A stretch of DNA of 64,000 nucleotides, from NCBI GenBank assembly GCA_030429175.1, contig JAUIDD010000005.1, forward strand, positions 52,861-116,860. Direction: 5' to 3'. This document shows, piece after piece, positions 32,994-41,051 of this stretch (its first letter is position 1; each line of letters starts with the position of its first letter). The notes beneath the pieces are model-generated. The model did not search any database. It had not been told where the DNA came from and worked only from the letters and a program-made list of their open reading frames with translations. The DNA is from Gammaproteobacteria bacterium (lineage in GTDB: Bacteria > Pseudomonadota > Gammaproteobacteria > Coxiellales > Coxiellaceae). Both the position numbers and the translations under genes were made by a program.

Positions 32994-33218
32994 AAAATAA
33001 CTCCCCATGATTTATGCACGGTTAGGTTAGGCATAACCTAAAACAAAAAAACAATTCCAGCAGCGTGCTTTTCTCCCCGATAACACACTAACTGGCTGAT
33101 TCAGTGAAATAATAACTACCAATTTAAGACTTATTTAAGAAACCACTCATATTACATTAATATGCGTATGATATTGTTAGGTCAACGTCCTTAATAAGTG
33201 CAAAAGAGTAAGTGAAGT

Positions 33219-34493
33219 ATGAAACAGGTATATAGGGGCCAAGTCGAAGCTATTGAAATAGCATTTAGCAAACTTTGCAAAAAACTACTAGAGAAAGCAT
33301 CAGGTACAACATATGTACCTGAAATTTTCGAGTTCCAACTTGATATCAAAGATAGGCTTGAAGCTGCATGTGGCGAGCTCGAACGTAGGCGTAGAATTAT
33401 TAAAAGCAAAAAAAATAAGCGCAGTAAATTAGTAAAATCGCCAGAAAACATACAACAGTTACTACAAGAACTTTACTTTGCACTCTCTGAAGAAAACGAA
33501 AATGATACACAAGAAGTTGGTTTTTTACATCAATTTGCACGTGAGCATAATAGTTCACTTCATGTCCCATTACAACTTGAGTTGCAATCTATTAGATTAC
33601 AAGTTGAAAGATTATTAGACGACACAAATCACATAAAAGAAGCACTTAATGATGAGTGCTATATAAAAGCGCACCCAAATGCCCTGTTAACATGGACTAT
33701 GATTTGTGACTCATTGTTTAATCTATTAAGGGGATCTGACTCCAAATTATTATTAAGACAGATTAAAATAAATCACAATCTCAGTGCTGAAGATATATGT
33801 AGTTATTATTATACTGAATTGAGTGAGACTAGAAATAAAATAAGGTCGACTCACACTACAATTCATACAAATCTAGCGCTTAATATTATTTTAAAATTAG
33901 CAGAAATAACACACCCTGAAGATGGCATATTATGTAAGGCATGCACTAGCACTGATGCCGCTAGAGCACTGGTATCGCAAATTCACACTACTTGCGAAGG
34001 ACTTATTGCTGGAAAATATACTGATCTCAGACCTGAACAAGTAATCTATGATACACCTAATTTTGAACCACCTACCCCTGCGCCGAGAGAAAACGATGAG
34101 TTAGATGAGTTAAGACCATTATTACCCACACTCGCTAGGTTAAATTCTTTTCATTCAATATCCTCTGCTGAAACTGAAGAAGACCAATCACTACGTGCCA
34201 ATCCAGAAGTGCTCAGAGCAAGCATTTGGCATGTTGAATTAAAGCCAGTAAGTAGCCGCAACATGACGCATTTCGGGGGACAAAAAAGAAGAGCAAAAAG
34301 AAAACACTCAGAAGAAGATGCTGTTTACGCAGAACCTATAGATCCAAACCAAGCGCATGGCTCTAGCGCCAGTTCGACTGTCGCCCTTGATTATGGGCTT
34401 AGACGAATCTCAAAGACATCTCATCGTCCTACTGACACTGACATTGACACAATTGACGAAGCAGAAGAAACTAGACCACCTACACCCAACTAG
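33219..34493 (+). CDS. Hypothetical effector-like protein, paralogue of 28033-29268
   Basis: 424 residues. Helical, soluble; a basic patch (RRRRIIKSKKNKRSKL) at about 58-73 and a second near 355 (GQKRRAKRKHSEED) look like nuclear-localisation-type sequences, which is suggestive only. The region LNSFHSISSAETEEDQSLRA aligns with the C-terminal third of 28033-29268. The last 60 residues are acidic and Thr/Pro-rich. The start ATG has only a weak ribosome site (AAGTGAAG). Neither paralogue belongs to a family I know. Confidence 0.72.
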   Translation: MKQVYRGQVEAIEIAFSKLCKKLLEKASGTTYVPEIFEFQLDIKDRLEAACGELERRRRIIKSKKNKRSKLVKSPENIQQLLQELYFALSEENENDTQEVGFLHQFAREHNSSLHVPLQLELQSIRLQVERLLDDTNHIKEALNDECYIKAHPNALLTWTMICDSLFNLLRGSDSKLLLRQIKINHNLSAEDICSYYYTELSETRNKIRSTHTTIHTNLALNIILKLAEITHPEDGILCKACTSTDAARALVSQIHTTCEGLIAGKYTDLRPEQVIYDTPNFEPPTPAPRENDELDELRPLLPTLARLNSFHSISSAETEEDQSLRANPEVLRASIWHVELKPVSSRNMTHFGGQKRRAKRKHSEEDAVYAEPIDPNQAHGSSASSTVALDYGLRRISKTSHRPTDTDIDTIDEAEETRPPTPN

Positions 34494-34587
34494 ACAGAAC
34501 GTATAATTGTAGTGGTTGCCTTGAAACATCTTGCTTGATAAACTCAGCTTAAAGGTATGACCCAAACAAAGGACACAGGAGTTCAGC

Positions 34588-35361
34588 ATGTTTTGTTGCT
34601 TATTTACTAAAGAAAAATATGACTCTCATAACCCTACCCATGGCCTGTTAGTCCTTTTTAAAGAAATGATCAGCTCAGAGATACTTCTCAACAACACGGA
34701 CATAACACGCTTAGAAATACGTAATGAAAACTGCAAAACAGTACCCAATGCACTTGGCACGGTTAGCAACTTAAAAACACTCATTATTTATAGTGCGTTC
34801 ATAACCAAACTCCCCGAATCAATAAAGAATTTAATATTTCTATCTGAACTTAGAATGTCAAGCAGCGGGCTTAATACTTTCCCGCATAATATTATATTAA
34901 TTCCCTATCTAACACATTTATATATGCAAAATAATCGTATTACCACACTACCAAATGATATTGGCTGCATGAAACATCTAAAAGTGCTTAAGCTAGAAGG
35001 CAACCACATAGAAAGCCTTCCCGACAGTATCGGTGGCCTTGAATCACTCGAGGAGTGTTACCTCAACAATAATCGATTATCAGAAGTCCCCGAATCACTT
35101 GGACTTCTTGTTAAACTATGGCAGATTGCACTTGGCGGTAATAAACTTTCCTCTCTATCATCTAGCTTTTTAACAAATACAGCGGAAGGTCCAGACCGTC
35201 ACGTTGATATCAGCGATAACGATGGTGAGGTCCTAGTTGAAGTAGCGACCACCACTGGCAAAACAGGCACTGAAATTGTTAACGGGTCACATCTGTTTGG
35301 CAATGTAACACTAAGCGGAAGATTTACTTTGAAATACGAGCCTGCTCGACCACCGAAATAA
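34588..35361 (+). CDS. Leucine-rich-repeat protein, possible effector
   Basis: 257 residues with about six LRRs between residues 45 and 200 of the type L..L.l..n.l..LP..i..l: LKTLIIYSAFITKLPESI, LTHLYMQNNRITTLPNDIGC, LKVLKLEGNHIESLPDSIGG, LEECYLNNNRLSEVPESLG. This is the plant-like/Ras-suppressor-type repeat common in Legionella effectors. No signal peptide. AGGAG eight bases before the ATG. A degraded second LRR gene follows immediately (35376-35615). Confidence 0.88.
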   Translation: MFCCLFTKEKYDSHNPTHGLLVLFKEMISSEILLNNTDITRLEIRNENCKTVPNALGTVSNLKTLIIYSAFITKLPESIKNLIFLSELRMSSSGLNTFPHNIILIPYLTHLYMQNNRITTLPNDIGCMKHLKVLKLEGNHIESLPDSIGGLESLEECYLNNNRLSEVPESLGLLVKLWQIALGGNKLSSLSSSFLTNTAEGPDRHVDISDNDGEVLVEVATTTGKTGTEIVNGSHLFGNVTLSGRFTLKYEPARPPK

Positions 35362-35375
35362 AATAAGGAAAGTAA

Positions 35376-35615
35376 ATGTTTCATGCTACCTTGCTACCTG
35401 ATTGTAACCATGGCCGCCTACTAATTAAGAGCCATTAAATCTCACGGAAAAAAATCACAGGAAAAATGCTATGACAATTAGGAGAGTTAAAGTATTTAAG
35501 CATTACACATAAAAAATGTCACAAACTTCCCAATGAAATAGGAAACATATCAACACTTGAAAATTTATGGCTTTGTTGTAAAGCTTCAGACTTAAGCTTT
35601 ATAACATATCTTTAC
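35376..35615 (+). pseudogene. Decayed paralogue of the LRR gene
   Basis: Begins with an AAGGAA site and an ATG whose product (MFHATLLPDC, HGRLLIK) echoes the start of the intact LRR protein (MFCCLFTKEK, HGLLVLFK). Stops follow within 20 codons. Later, LSITHKKCHKLPNEIGNIST and LENLWLCCKASDLS match an LRR unit in another frame. Truncated at a miniature-element remnant (35618). A tandem duplicate that has died. Confidence 0.6.
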
Positions 35616-35617
35616 TA

Positions 35618-35638
35618 GGGACTGTTAACAATTGCCCC
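35618..35638. repeat. Collapsed miniature-element remnant
   Basis: TA-GGGACTGTTAACAATTGCCCC-TA: one element end followed directly by a CCCC terminus, as if the interior was deleted. The final TA/CTA forms the TAG stop codon of the ankyrin gene at 35638-36783. Confidence 0.5.
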
Positions 35639-36783
35639 TAGTGCCGCAACATGCCAAACAACTCTCGAGCCTCATCTGTAAGGTAATTATTTTCATCTAA
35701 CATGCCTTTAAAAGTACCTTGATACTGCAGCTCAAAAATACGTTTACGCACAACTACTGGAGATGTTTTTGTTGAGGCTATGATATAATTTTCCTTGATG
35801 GTTTCAAATTCATGCTTCATCGCCAATAGAAATAACTCAACCCCTGACAAAGGAGTTATCTCACCCTTTGACACAGAATTTAAAATAATCATACCAGATT
35901 TTCTAATTTCTGAAGGCACACTAATACTACCTTCCATTCGAATATCAAAATCGTTTACCGAACGATGCAGTTCAACTGTAGAGTCAAGCACGTTCATAAA
36001 GAAATGGTTATATTGCTGCATCATCTCACACGAACGAGTCGTAGTAGTTCTATTACGTAACCAAATACCCTCGCCATCAGAATCTGTTACAAAAGTGATT
36101 AAAGAGCTATGACAGGCATTGGTCTGGCGCTCAAGATTACCACAGCCTTTAGTGCTTTTAGGTGGTGCTAATTCTAATCGTCGGTTAGTATTGTGATAAA
36201 TTGATAATAAACAAAAATAAATCTGCACGCGTCGCTCAGCATGTTGCAAAATATAAGGTGCTAAATGATTAATCCAGTCCAGCACATAATCTGGATTAAA
36301 AGTATTTAAATCCAATTCACTTAACGCTAAAGAAGGAGCAACTAAATAATTATGAGTACATTTAGTAAAAGCAGGTATTACATCAGGATCCGGCTGATAG
36401 CAATCATCATAATATTTAGGTAGGTCATATAATTTTTGTAGTTGCTTTTCGGAAATTTTAGTTTTATAAGCTAATGCCGTCTTGCCCTTTTTATCCATTA
36501 CCTTGATTGAAGCACCACATTCAATCAACTTATAGGCTACATCAAAATGACTCCTCTTCATTGCATAATGTAGTGCTGTGAGCTTATTTGTTGGATTTTG
36601 CAAGTTAATATCAGCATTTTCTTTTAACAGTGCTTCAACATGTTGAAAAATACCAAAATATGACGCGTGCATCAATGCTGTTTTGCCGTTACCGTCTGTA
36701 GCATTAATATCACAGCTATTGATGTATAAATCCAGTTTAACACCAGCTTTTTTTGATTTCATAATTAATTTTGTATTTGCCAT
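35638..36783 (-). CDS. Ankyrin-repeat protein
   Basis: 381 residues. About three ankyrin repeats at 20-110 (DGNGKTALMHASYFGIFQHV; KLTALHYAMKRSHFDVAYKL; ASIKVMDKKGKTALAYKT), then ~270 residues of unknown fold. GAGGTA precedes the ATG. Its ATG is three bases past the stop of the upstream ankyrin gene (36787-37800), so they form a two-gene operon. The stop codon falls in a miniature-element remnant, so the present C-terminus (EARELFGMLRH) may be a truncation. Confidence 0.83.
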   Translation of the reverse strand: MANTKLIMKSKKAGVKLDLYINSCDINATDGNGKTALMHASYFGIFQHVEALLKENADINLQNPTNKLTALHYAMKRSHFDVAYKLIECGASIKVMDKKGKTALAYKTKISEKQLQKLYDLPKYYDDCYQPDPDVIPAFTKCTHNYLVAPSLALSELDLNTFNPDYVLDWINHLAPYILQHAERRVQIYFCLLSIYHNTNRRLELAPPKSTKGCGNLERQTNACHSSLITFVTDSDGEGIWLRNRTTTTRSCEMMQQYNHFFMNVLDSTVELHRSVNDFDIRMEGSISVPSEIRKSGMIILNSVSKGEITPLSGVELFLLAMKHEFETIKENYIIASTKTSPVVVRKRIFELQYQGTFKGMLDENNYLTDEARELFGMLRH

Positions 36784-36786
36784 CTG

Positions 36787-37800
36787 CTACCTCATAATTT
36801 TATACATGTATTGAGCCCATTCACACCAATGTGGTACTACCTTGATATCAAAACTGATATCCATGGTCAATAACTTTTTTATACAGTCAGTCTTCCCCTC
36901 CTTCCATAAATATTGGATCACTCTATTGCCTTCTTTATCTGCTTGCGCAAGTATAGCAATACGATTATCATCATGAGGTAATGCGTCTAAAAACTCATTC
37001 AAATAACCCATCGTAACCGCCTGAATGGCTAGAGGCAACTGTGAATCAAAAGCTGTTTGTTCTAGTGCACTAACACCAAATTTATTTTTTTGAGTAAGTG
37101 TAATACCCATTTTCATTAATGAAATAGCTACTAACACATTTGCATTGCGCAAAGCATAATGTAACGCATTACTTTCTTCATGATCAAGCGCATTAACACT
37201 TTGTGGGCAAACTCCGTAATACAGATCTAACCAATCAATATAATCTCGCTGAATAGCAAAAAAAGAAAAAGGCCTACCGCAACTATCTAAGGCATTATAA
37301 GCTGGCACGCCAAGATCATTTTTGATTGTCAAATCAGCGCCACGCTCCATTAATGACAAGGCAAACTCATATTGATCAAAGCGTAGCGCTAAATGAAATG
37401 GAGTATCTCCTTGAATATCCGGTCGATTCAATATCATAGTTGTTGATAATGTCGCATCAGACATAAAAAGCTCAAATACACGTATAATACCTTCCTTCGC
37501 TGCAATATGATATAACGTCTGCTCCTGATCATTTAAAATCGTATTATGATACAAATCAAAATGCATTAATGATTGATAGATTGCCGCCTCACGCGTCATT
37601 AACACTGGACTGGCTCTCTCGTATAAAAAGCGATATACATCAGTAAAATTTTGCTCATCGCCATCGTCAAACTGCATCAGCCATTGCTTAATGTTTTGTT
37701 CACGTGATTGAGAATACGAATCACGCCAAAGTAGTTTTAAAAAATTTAAGTCACTTTGCTGAATCGCTACAATAACAGCGCTTTTAATTTCTGAAAACAC
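36787..37800 (-). CDS. Ankyrin-repeat protein, N-terminal paralogue of 21092-24145
   Basis: 337 residues. The N-terminus IKSAVIVAIQQSDLNFLKLL matches the start of the 1017-residue ankyrin protein. Ankyrin units at about 95-260: EQTLYHIAAKEGIIRVFELF, DIQGDTPFHLALRFDQYEFA, MERGADLTIKNDLGVPAYNA, ESNALHYALRNANVLVAISL. No other domain. A perfect palindrome (37901-37916) lies 101 bases upstream of the ATG. First gene of an operon with 35638-36783. Confidence 0.85.
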   Translation of the reverse strand: MFSEIKSAVIVAIQQSDLNFLKLLWRDSYSQSREQNIKQWLMQFDDGDEQNFTDVYRFLYERASPVLMTREAAIYQSLMHFDLYHNTILNDQEQTLYHIAAKEGIIRVFELFMSDATLSTTMILNRPDIQGDTPFHLALRFDQYEFALSLMERGADLTIKNDLGVPAYNALDSCGRPFSFFAIQRDYIDWLDLYYGVCPQSVNALDHEESNALHYALRNANVLVAISLMKMGITLTQKNKFGVSALEQTAFDSQLPLAIQAVTMGYLNEFLDALPHDDNRIAILAQADKEGNRVIQYLWKEGKTDCIKKLLTMDISFDIKVVPHWCEWAQYMYKIMR

Positions 37801-37900
37801 ACTATATCTCCATCAAAAAAAACCGTACAAACTATGGTAAGTTGCCGAAGATATCATAAAAAAAATATAAACATAACTCGTATTTTTTAAAAAAATACAG

Positions 37901-37916
37901 AAATACTATAGTATTT
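37901..37916. promoter_or_regulatory. Palindromic operator-like site, perfect 16-bp core
   Basis: AAATACTATAGTATTT followed by a T-run, the AT-type variant also seen at 16352. 101 bases upstream of the ankyrin operon ATG at 37800. Confidence 0.7.
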
Positions 37917-37988
37917 TTTAACTAAGTTTATGATTTTGTGAAAAATTATTTTTTAAAAAAAGCGCATGGCGTTGTCGAAACGGGAATG

Positions 37989-38006
37989 AATTGTAAACAG
38001 ACCCTA
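37989..38006. repeat. Possible end of a miniature element
   Basis: AATTGTAAACAGACCCTA resembles the element terminus CAATTGTCAACAGGCCCTA. Its counterpart end is not visible. It lies just past the stop of the Rpn pseudogene. Confidence 0.35.
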
Positions 38007-38009
38007 ATA

Positions 38010-38942
38010 TTAATTAACTAAATTTTTAAGTTGATCTAATGATAGATTAGCGCATCTCGCAACTGCCGCAATATCAAGTCCACCAGCAATAAGCTCGCTA
38101 ATCAATTGAATACGGCCTTCTTCTCTACCTTGCTCTATCCCTTGCTCTATCCCTTGCTCTATCCCAATCTTTACACCTCTTTGAATAAGCCTTTCTGTGC
38201 CAGTCATATAAGCCTCCACTGTTTCAGGACGAAACTGTTGGTTAATAAGTTGATCCATTGTATCAAAGTCATTTACATCATGCACGTCTATCAAATAATT
38301 TAACGCCGCTGCCGATGTTGCACCAGCAGCAATATAATCAAACTTAAGCAAATATGGCAATATTTCTCTAAAGAATTTCATAAAATTTGATAACTTGCGG
38401 TGTTTCATAACAGTTTGAATCACACCATGATATCCTTGTTTTAACAACGCTTCATCACTAAGTTGTGATAAGTCAATCAAATGAAATGGTTTTTGCATAA
38501 TAGACTTTGCAAACTCTGGATCATCAAAAATCCTATAGTAATCTGTCGGCTGCTCATATTTCTGTTTCCCATTGTAAATTACTATAGGATATACAATAGG
38601 GGCTTTATCAAAACCAAATTCATTGACATGTTGCAACATAATTTCTGCTTTATACTTCTCTAATCTAAGCGCCATAAATCGTTCTTGTTTTCTTTGATGC
38701 TCAAGTAGTATGTGAATATAACCTTTATGCCCATTCACAAGGTTCAAACCATATAAAACATCTGTGAATGATTTTTTAAGGTCTTTACTAACAAATTATC
38801 CCGGCATTAATTCTAATGTATCAAAACACATATGTGCTTGCAGCTTCTTATCAACATGATGTCGCAAAAATGATTTTGCAATAATCTTATTAGATAATGC
38901 TTTTTTAAAAAAACTATCGTGTAGCTGTATTATTTGACCCAT
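38010..38942 (-). pseudogene. Rpn-family recombination-promoting nuclease/transposase-like gene with one in-frame stop
   Basis: Intact over about 310 codons except for TAA at 38796-38798. Reading through, the N-terminus HDSFFKKALSNKIIAKSFL and FDTLELMPG(*)FV and the downstream LKKSFTDVLYGLNL, HKGYIHILLEHQ, FGFDKAPIVYPIVIYNGKQK match the PD-(D/E)XK Rpn nuclease family, where PG(S/T)FV is normal. A single TCA to TAA change explains the stop. The 3' end has the usual short repeats (IEQGIEQGIEQG; three CTTGCTCTATCCC units at 38130-38165) and HTH-like tail. Restart at 38747 could still give a 245-residue fragment without the nuclease N-terminus. Confidence 0.85.
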
Positions 38943-39097
38943 AATCTCAGCGTAGCAGAAAAGTTTAACCTTGAAACCTCGTGTTTCTAAATTTTTTTTG
39001 GAATTACCGTGTAAATAATTTCTTAATTCTTTAAGATCAGCGTCTCAAAAAATAATTATAGCAACTATTCATGCCCCACCATAAGAAGCGCTTTTTA

Positions 39098-40048
39098 CTA
39101 CAGAGTTAATTTATCATGCACCATTTCAGCACCAACAAGTGTTGTGCCATTTTCTACGGTTTTCCATAGCACTCTCAGCCCAAACAAACAAATTGCTCGA
39201 CGCAAGCTTGCAATAATAGTGCTAACAGCAGCTGATTTTACTTGCGGCAATAACGGAGCTAGTGAAGCAGATCTGTCTCTATTAATTTGACTCGGGCCAA
39301 TGATTGGTGATGGTGGACGCTTTACTTCAGGATCAATAGGTTTAAATAATGAATGCTTCGATCTAATTTTTTGCTCTTCATCCTTAATACTGCAGACTAA
39401 TATTTTATTTGTGAACATCTCTGCCGGTATAATCACAGCAGATGCGACTGGTAAAGCAATCACTGAAGCTTTCACTTTAAATGCTAAGGTTTCTTTTTCA
39501 TTATTTGAATTTGTAAATTTCTTAGATTTTTCATAGGCTTCAAAAGTTACTGAATTTGCCCAAGCGATATAAACAAAAAATATCGCAGCATTGCGTCGCA
39601 ATAAATTCCCAGACCAGGGGTTCATATTATGATTCCCAACTGCACATTGTTGTGAAATCAACACACGCATGATTGCACCATAGGTCATTACCGAATGGGA
39701 TAACGCTGATAAGGTATACGATTTCAATTTTTCTTCTTTACCATAAACAAGATAGGGTGCAACAAAAGATGCTTTCGCATATGCCGCATTTTTCAATGCT
39801 GGCTTTAAACCTAAAACCAAAAAATTTGCTAGCGGATAACGTGTACCAGAACAGTGTAGTTTTGCATAACAAGAAATAGTCATATTATTACGTGATGTTT
39901 TTAGGTTTTCATGCGTATACCAAGATCGCCATGGATAAGCAATAAAACAACCAAAAACACCTGAAACACTTGTTGCCATAACTGGTTCGGCAACTTTTTT
40001 ACCACCAACAGCGCGAATCCAATTATAAAATGCATCTGTAGATAGCAT
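39098..40048 (-). CDS. Hypothetical membrane protein with faint mitochondrial-carrier resemblance
   Basis: 316 residues. Several moderately hydrophobic segments. The stretch NPWSGNLLRRNAAIFFVYI followed by NSVTFEAYEKSKK resembles the second half of a mitochondrial carrier repeat (y.G...lR......f..YE.lk), and IPAEMFTNKI recalls the Px(D/E)xx(K/R) carrier signature, with deviations. A true carrier, LncP, is a Legionella effector of similar length (286). The other two repeats are not convincing, so this stays a hypothesis. It begins two bases after the HAD gene stop and is likely co-transcribed with it. Confidence 0.6.
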   Translation of the reverse strand: MLSTDAFYNWIRAVGGKKVAEPVMATSVSGVFGCFIAYPWRSWYTHENLKTSRNNMTISCYAKLHCSGTRYPLANFLVLGLKPALKNAAYAKASFVAPYLVYGKEEKLKSYTLSALSHSVMTYGAIMRVLISQQCAVGNHNMNPWSGNLLRRNAAIFFVYIAWANSVTFEAYEKSKKFTNSNNEKETLAFKVKASVIALPVASAVIIPAEMFTNKILVCSIKDEEQKIRSKHSLFKPIDPEVKRPPSPIIGPSQINRDRSASLAPLLPQVKSAAVSTIIASLRRAICLFGLRVLWKTVENGTTLVGAEMVHDKLTL

Positions 40049-40050
40049 AC

Positions 40051-40677
40051 TTACTCCTTAATTAGTTTATTTAATATTTTCCATGTATCATCGAGTTGCA
40101 CCGCATGATGCGTTTGCAAACCCAATGTTGCTGCTGACTGAATATTTTTATCGAGATCATCGACAAATAAGGTTTGCTGAGGATCGAGTTTATTCTCTTT
40201 AAGCACATGTTTGAAAATTTTAACATCTGGTTTGCGTATACCTAATCTAAATGAATAATATGCTTTATCAAATAAATCATCTAAACTCGCTATCGCATAA
40301 CGCTCACTGAATAAACGGTTAATGAAATCATAGTGAATTTGATTGGTATTACTCAGTAGATAAATTTGATATTGATCCCGCAATGCTACCAAAGTGTTAA
40401 GCCGGTGCTGTGCGCTATCTTCAATCATAGCTTCCCAGGCTTGCTGCAAAGCTTCCTCTGTCGCATCAATGTGCTGGGTATAACCGCCTAACGCCTTTAA
40501 AAATTGCGCTGGCTTAATTTCACCCCGCTCAAATTGTTCACATAAGGTATTCTGTTTTTGTAGCGTATAGATATCGTGCGCAGCATTAACGCCTAGTTTT
40601 TGAAGTGCAGCATGGTAATGTCGATCATCAACATCAATAATTACATTGCCTAAATCAAATATAATATTTTTAATCAT
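40051..40677 (-). CDS. HAD-superfamily hydrolase, subfamily IA (YihX-like)
   Basis: 208 residues. All four HAD motifs are present: I in IIFDLGNVIIDVD (nucleophile Asp), II in IYLLSNTNQIHY, III around GIRKPDVKIFKHVL (Lys) and IV in TLFVDDLDKNI. Helical cap between I and II (FERGEIKPAQFLKAL). Closest in pattern to YihX-type sugar-phosphate phosphatases. Ends directly at the start of the downstream gene and is preceded by the LAB_N gene, with adjacent start and stop codons, so an operon is likely. Confidence 0.88.
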   Translation of the reverse strand: MIKNIIFDLGNVIIDVDDRHYHAALQKLGVNAAHDIYTLQKQNTLCEQFERGEIKPAQFLKALGGYTQHIDATEEALQQAWEAMIEDSAQHRLNTLVALRDQYQIYLLSNTNQIHYDFINRLFSERYAIASLDDLFDKAYYSFRLGIRKPDVKIFKHVLKENKLDPQQTLFVDDLDKNIQSAATLGLQTHHAVQLDDTWKILNKLIKE

Positions 40678-41010
40678 TTAGCGTCGAGCTTCTTCCAATG
40701 AAAGATTACGTTTGCAATAACGTGCGTCCAAAATAATATTATAAACGGCAATAAAGGCAGGGAATAAATTCGCAATAATCCCTACTGAATCATTCTTACC
40801 AAAAGTAAAATAACTTAATAATAAAACACTACCTATCAAGCTGAGCAGCCAGAATAATCGTGTCATCACAGGCTTTCCCGCACGGCGCGATGCCCATAGC
40901 TGCACAAACCACCTACTTGCAAAAATTGTTACACCTGCATAGCCAACAAGCTTCCAAATGGTGATAACAGGTAAATGCAACTGGTGTATATAATGCTCAA
41001 TGTGTATCAT
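40678..41010 (-). CDS. Lipid-A-disaccharide synthase N-terminal-domain (LAB_N) membrane protein
   Basis: 110 residues with three membrane helices: VITIWKLVGYAGVTIFASRW, then TRLFWLLSLIGSVLLLSYF and a last one around IIANLFPAFIAVYNIIL. The FASRWFVQLWASRRAGKPVM block and FWLLSLIGS are signatures of the LAB_N family, small membrane proteins often found near lipid A or glycosyltransferase genes. Exact role unknown. Its last codon abuts the HAD gene start. Confidence 0.85.
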   Translation of the reverse strand: MIHIEHYIHQLHLPVITIWKLVGYAGVTIFASRWFVQLWASRRAGKPVMTRLFWLLSLIGSVLLLSYFTFGKNDSVGIIANLFPAFIAVYNIILDARYCKRNLSLEEARR

Positions 41011-41051
41011 AGGCGAACAGTATACAAAAATTATTTAAGCAAAACTAGGGG

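Larger units (their letters stand above)
32786..33090. repeat. Intergenic direct repeat, copy 2
   Basis: Partner of 29366-29660. Its left end fuses with the kinase remnant and its right end runs into the upstream region of 33219-34493. Differences from copy 1 are scattered substitutions and small indels. Confidence 0.85.

Noticed and set aside
38106..38303. Short tandem repeat CTTGCTCTATCCC considered as a CRISPR-like array
   Set aside because: Three direct units with no spacers, encoding the IEQG repeats common at the end of Rpn proteins.
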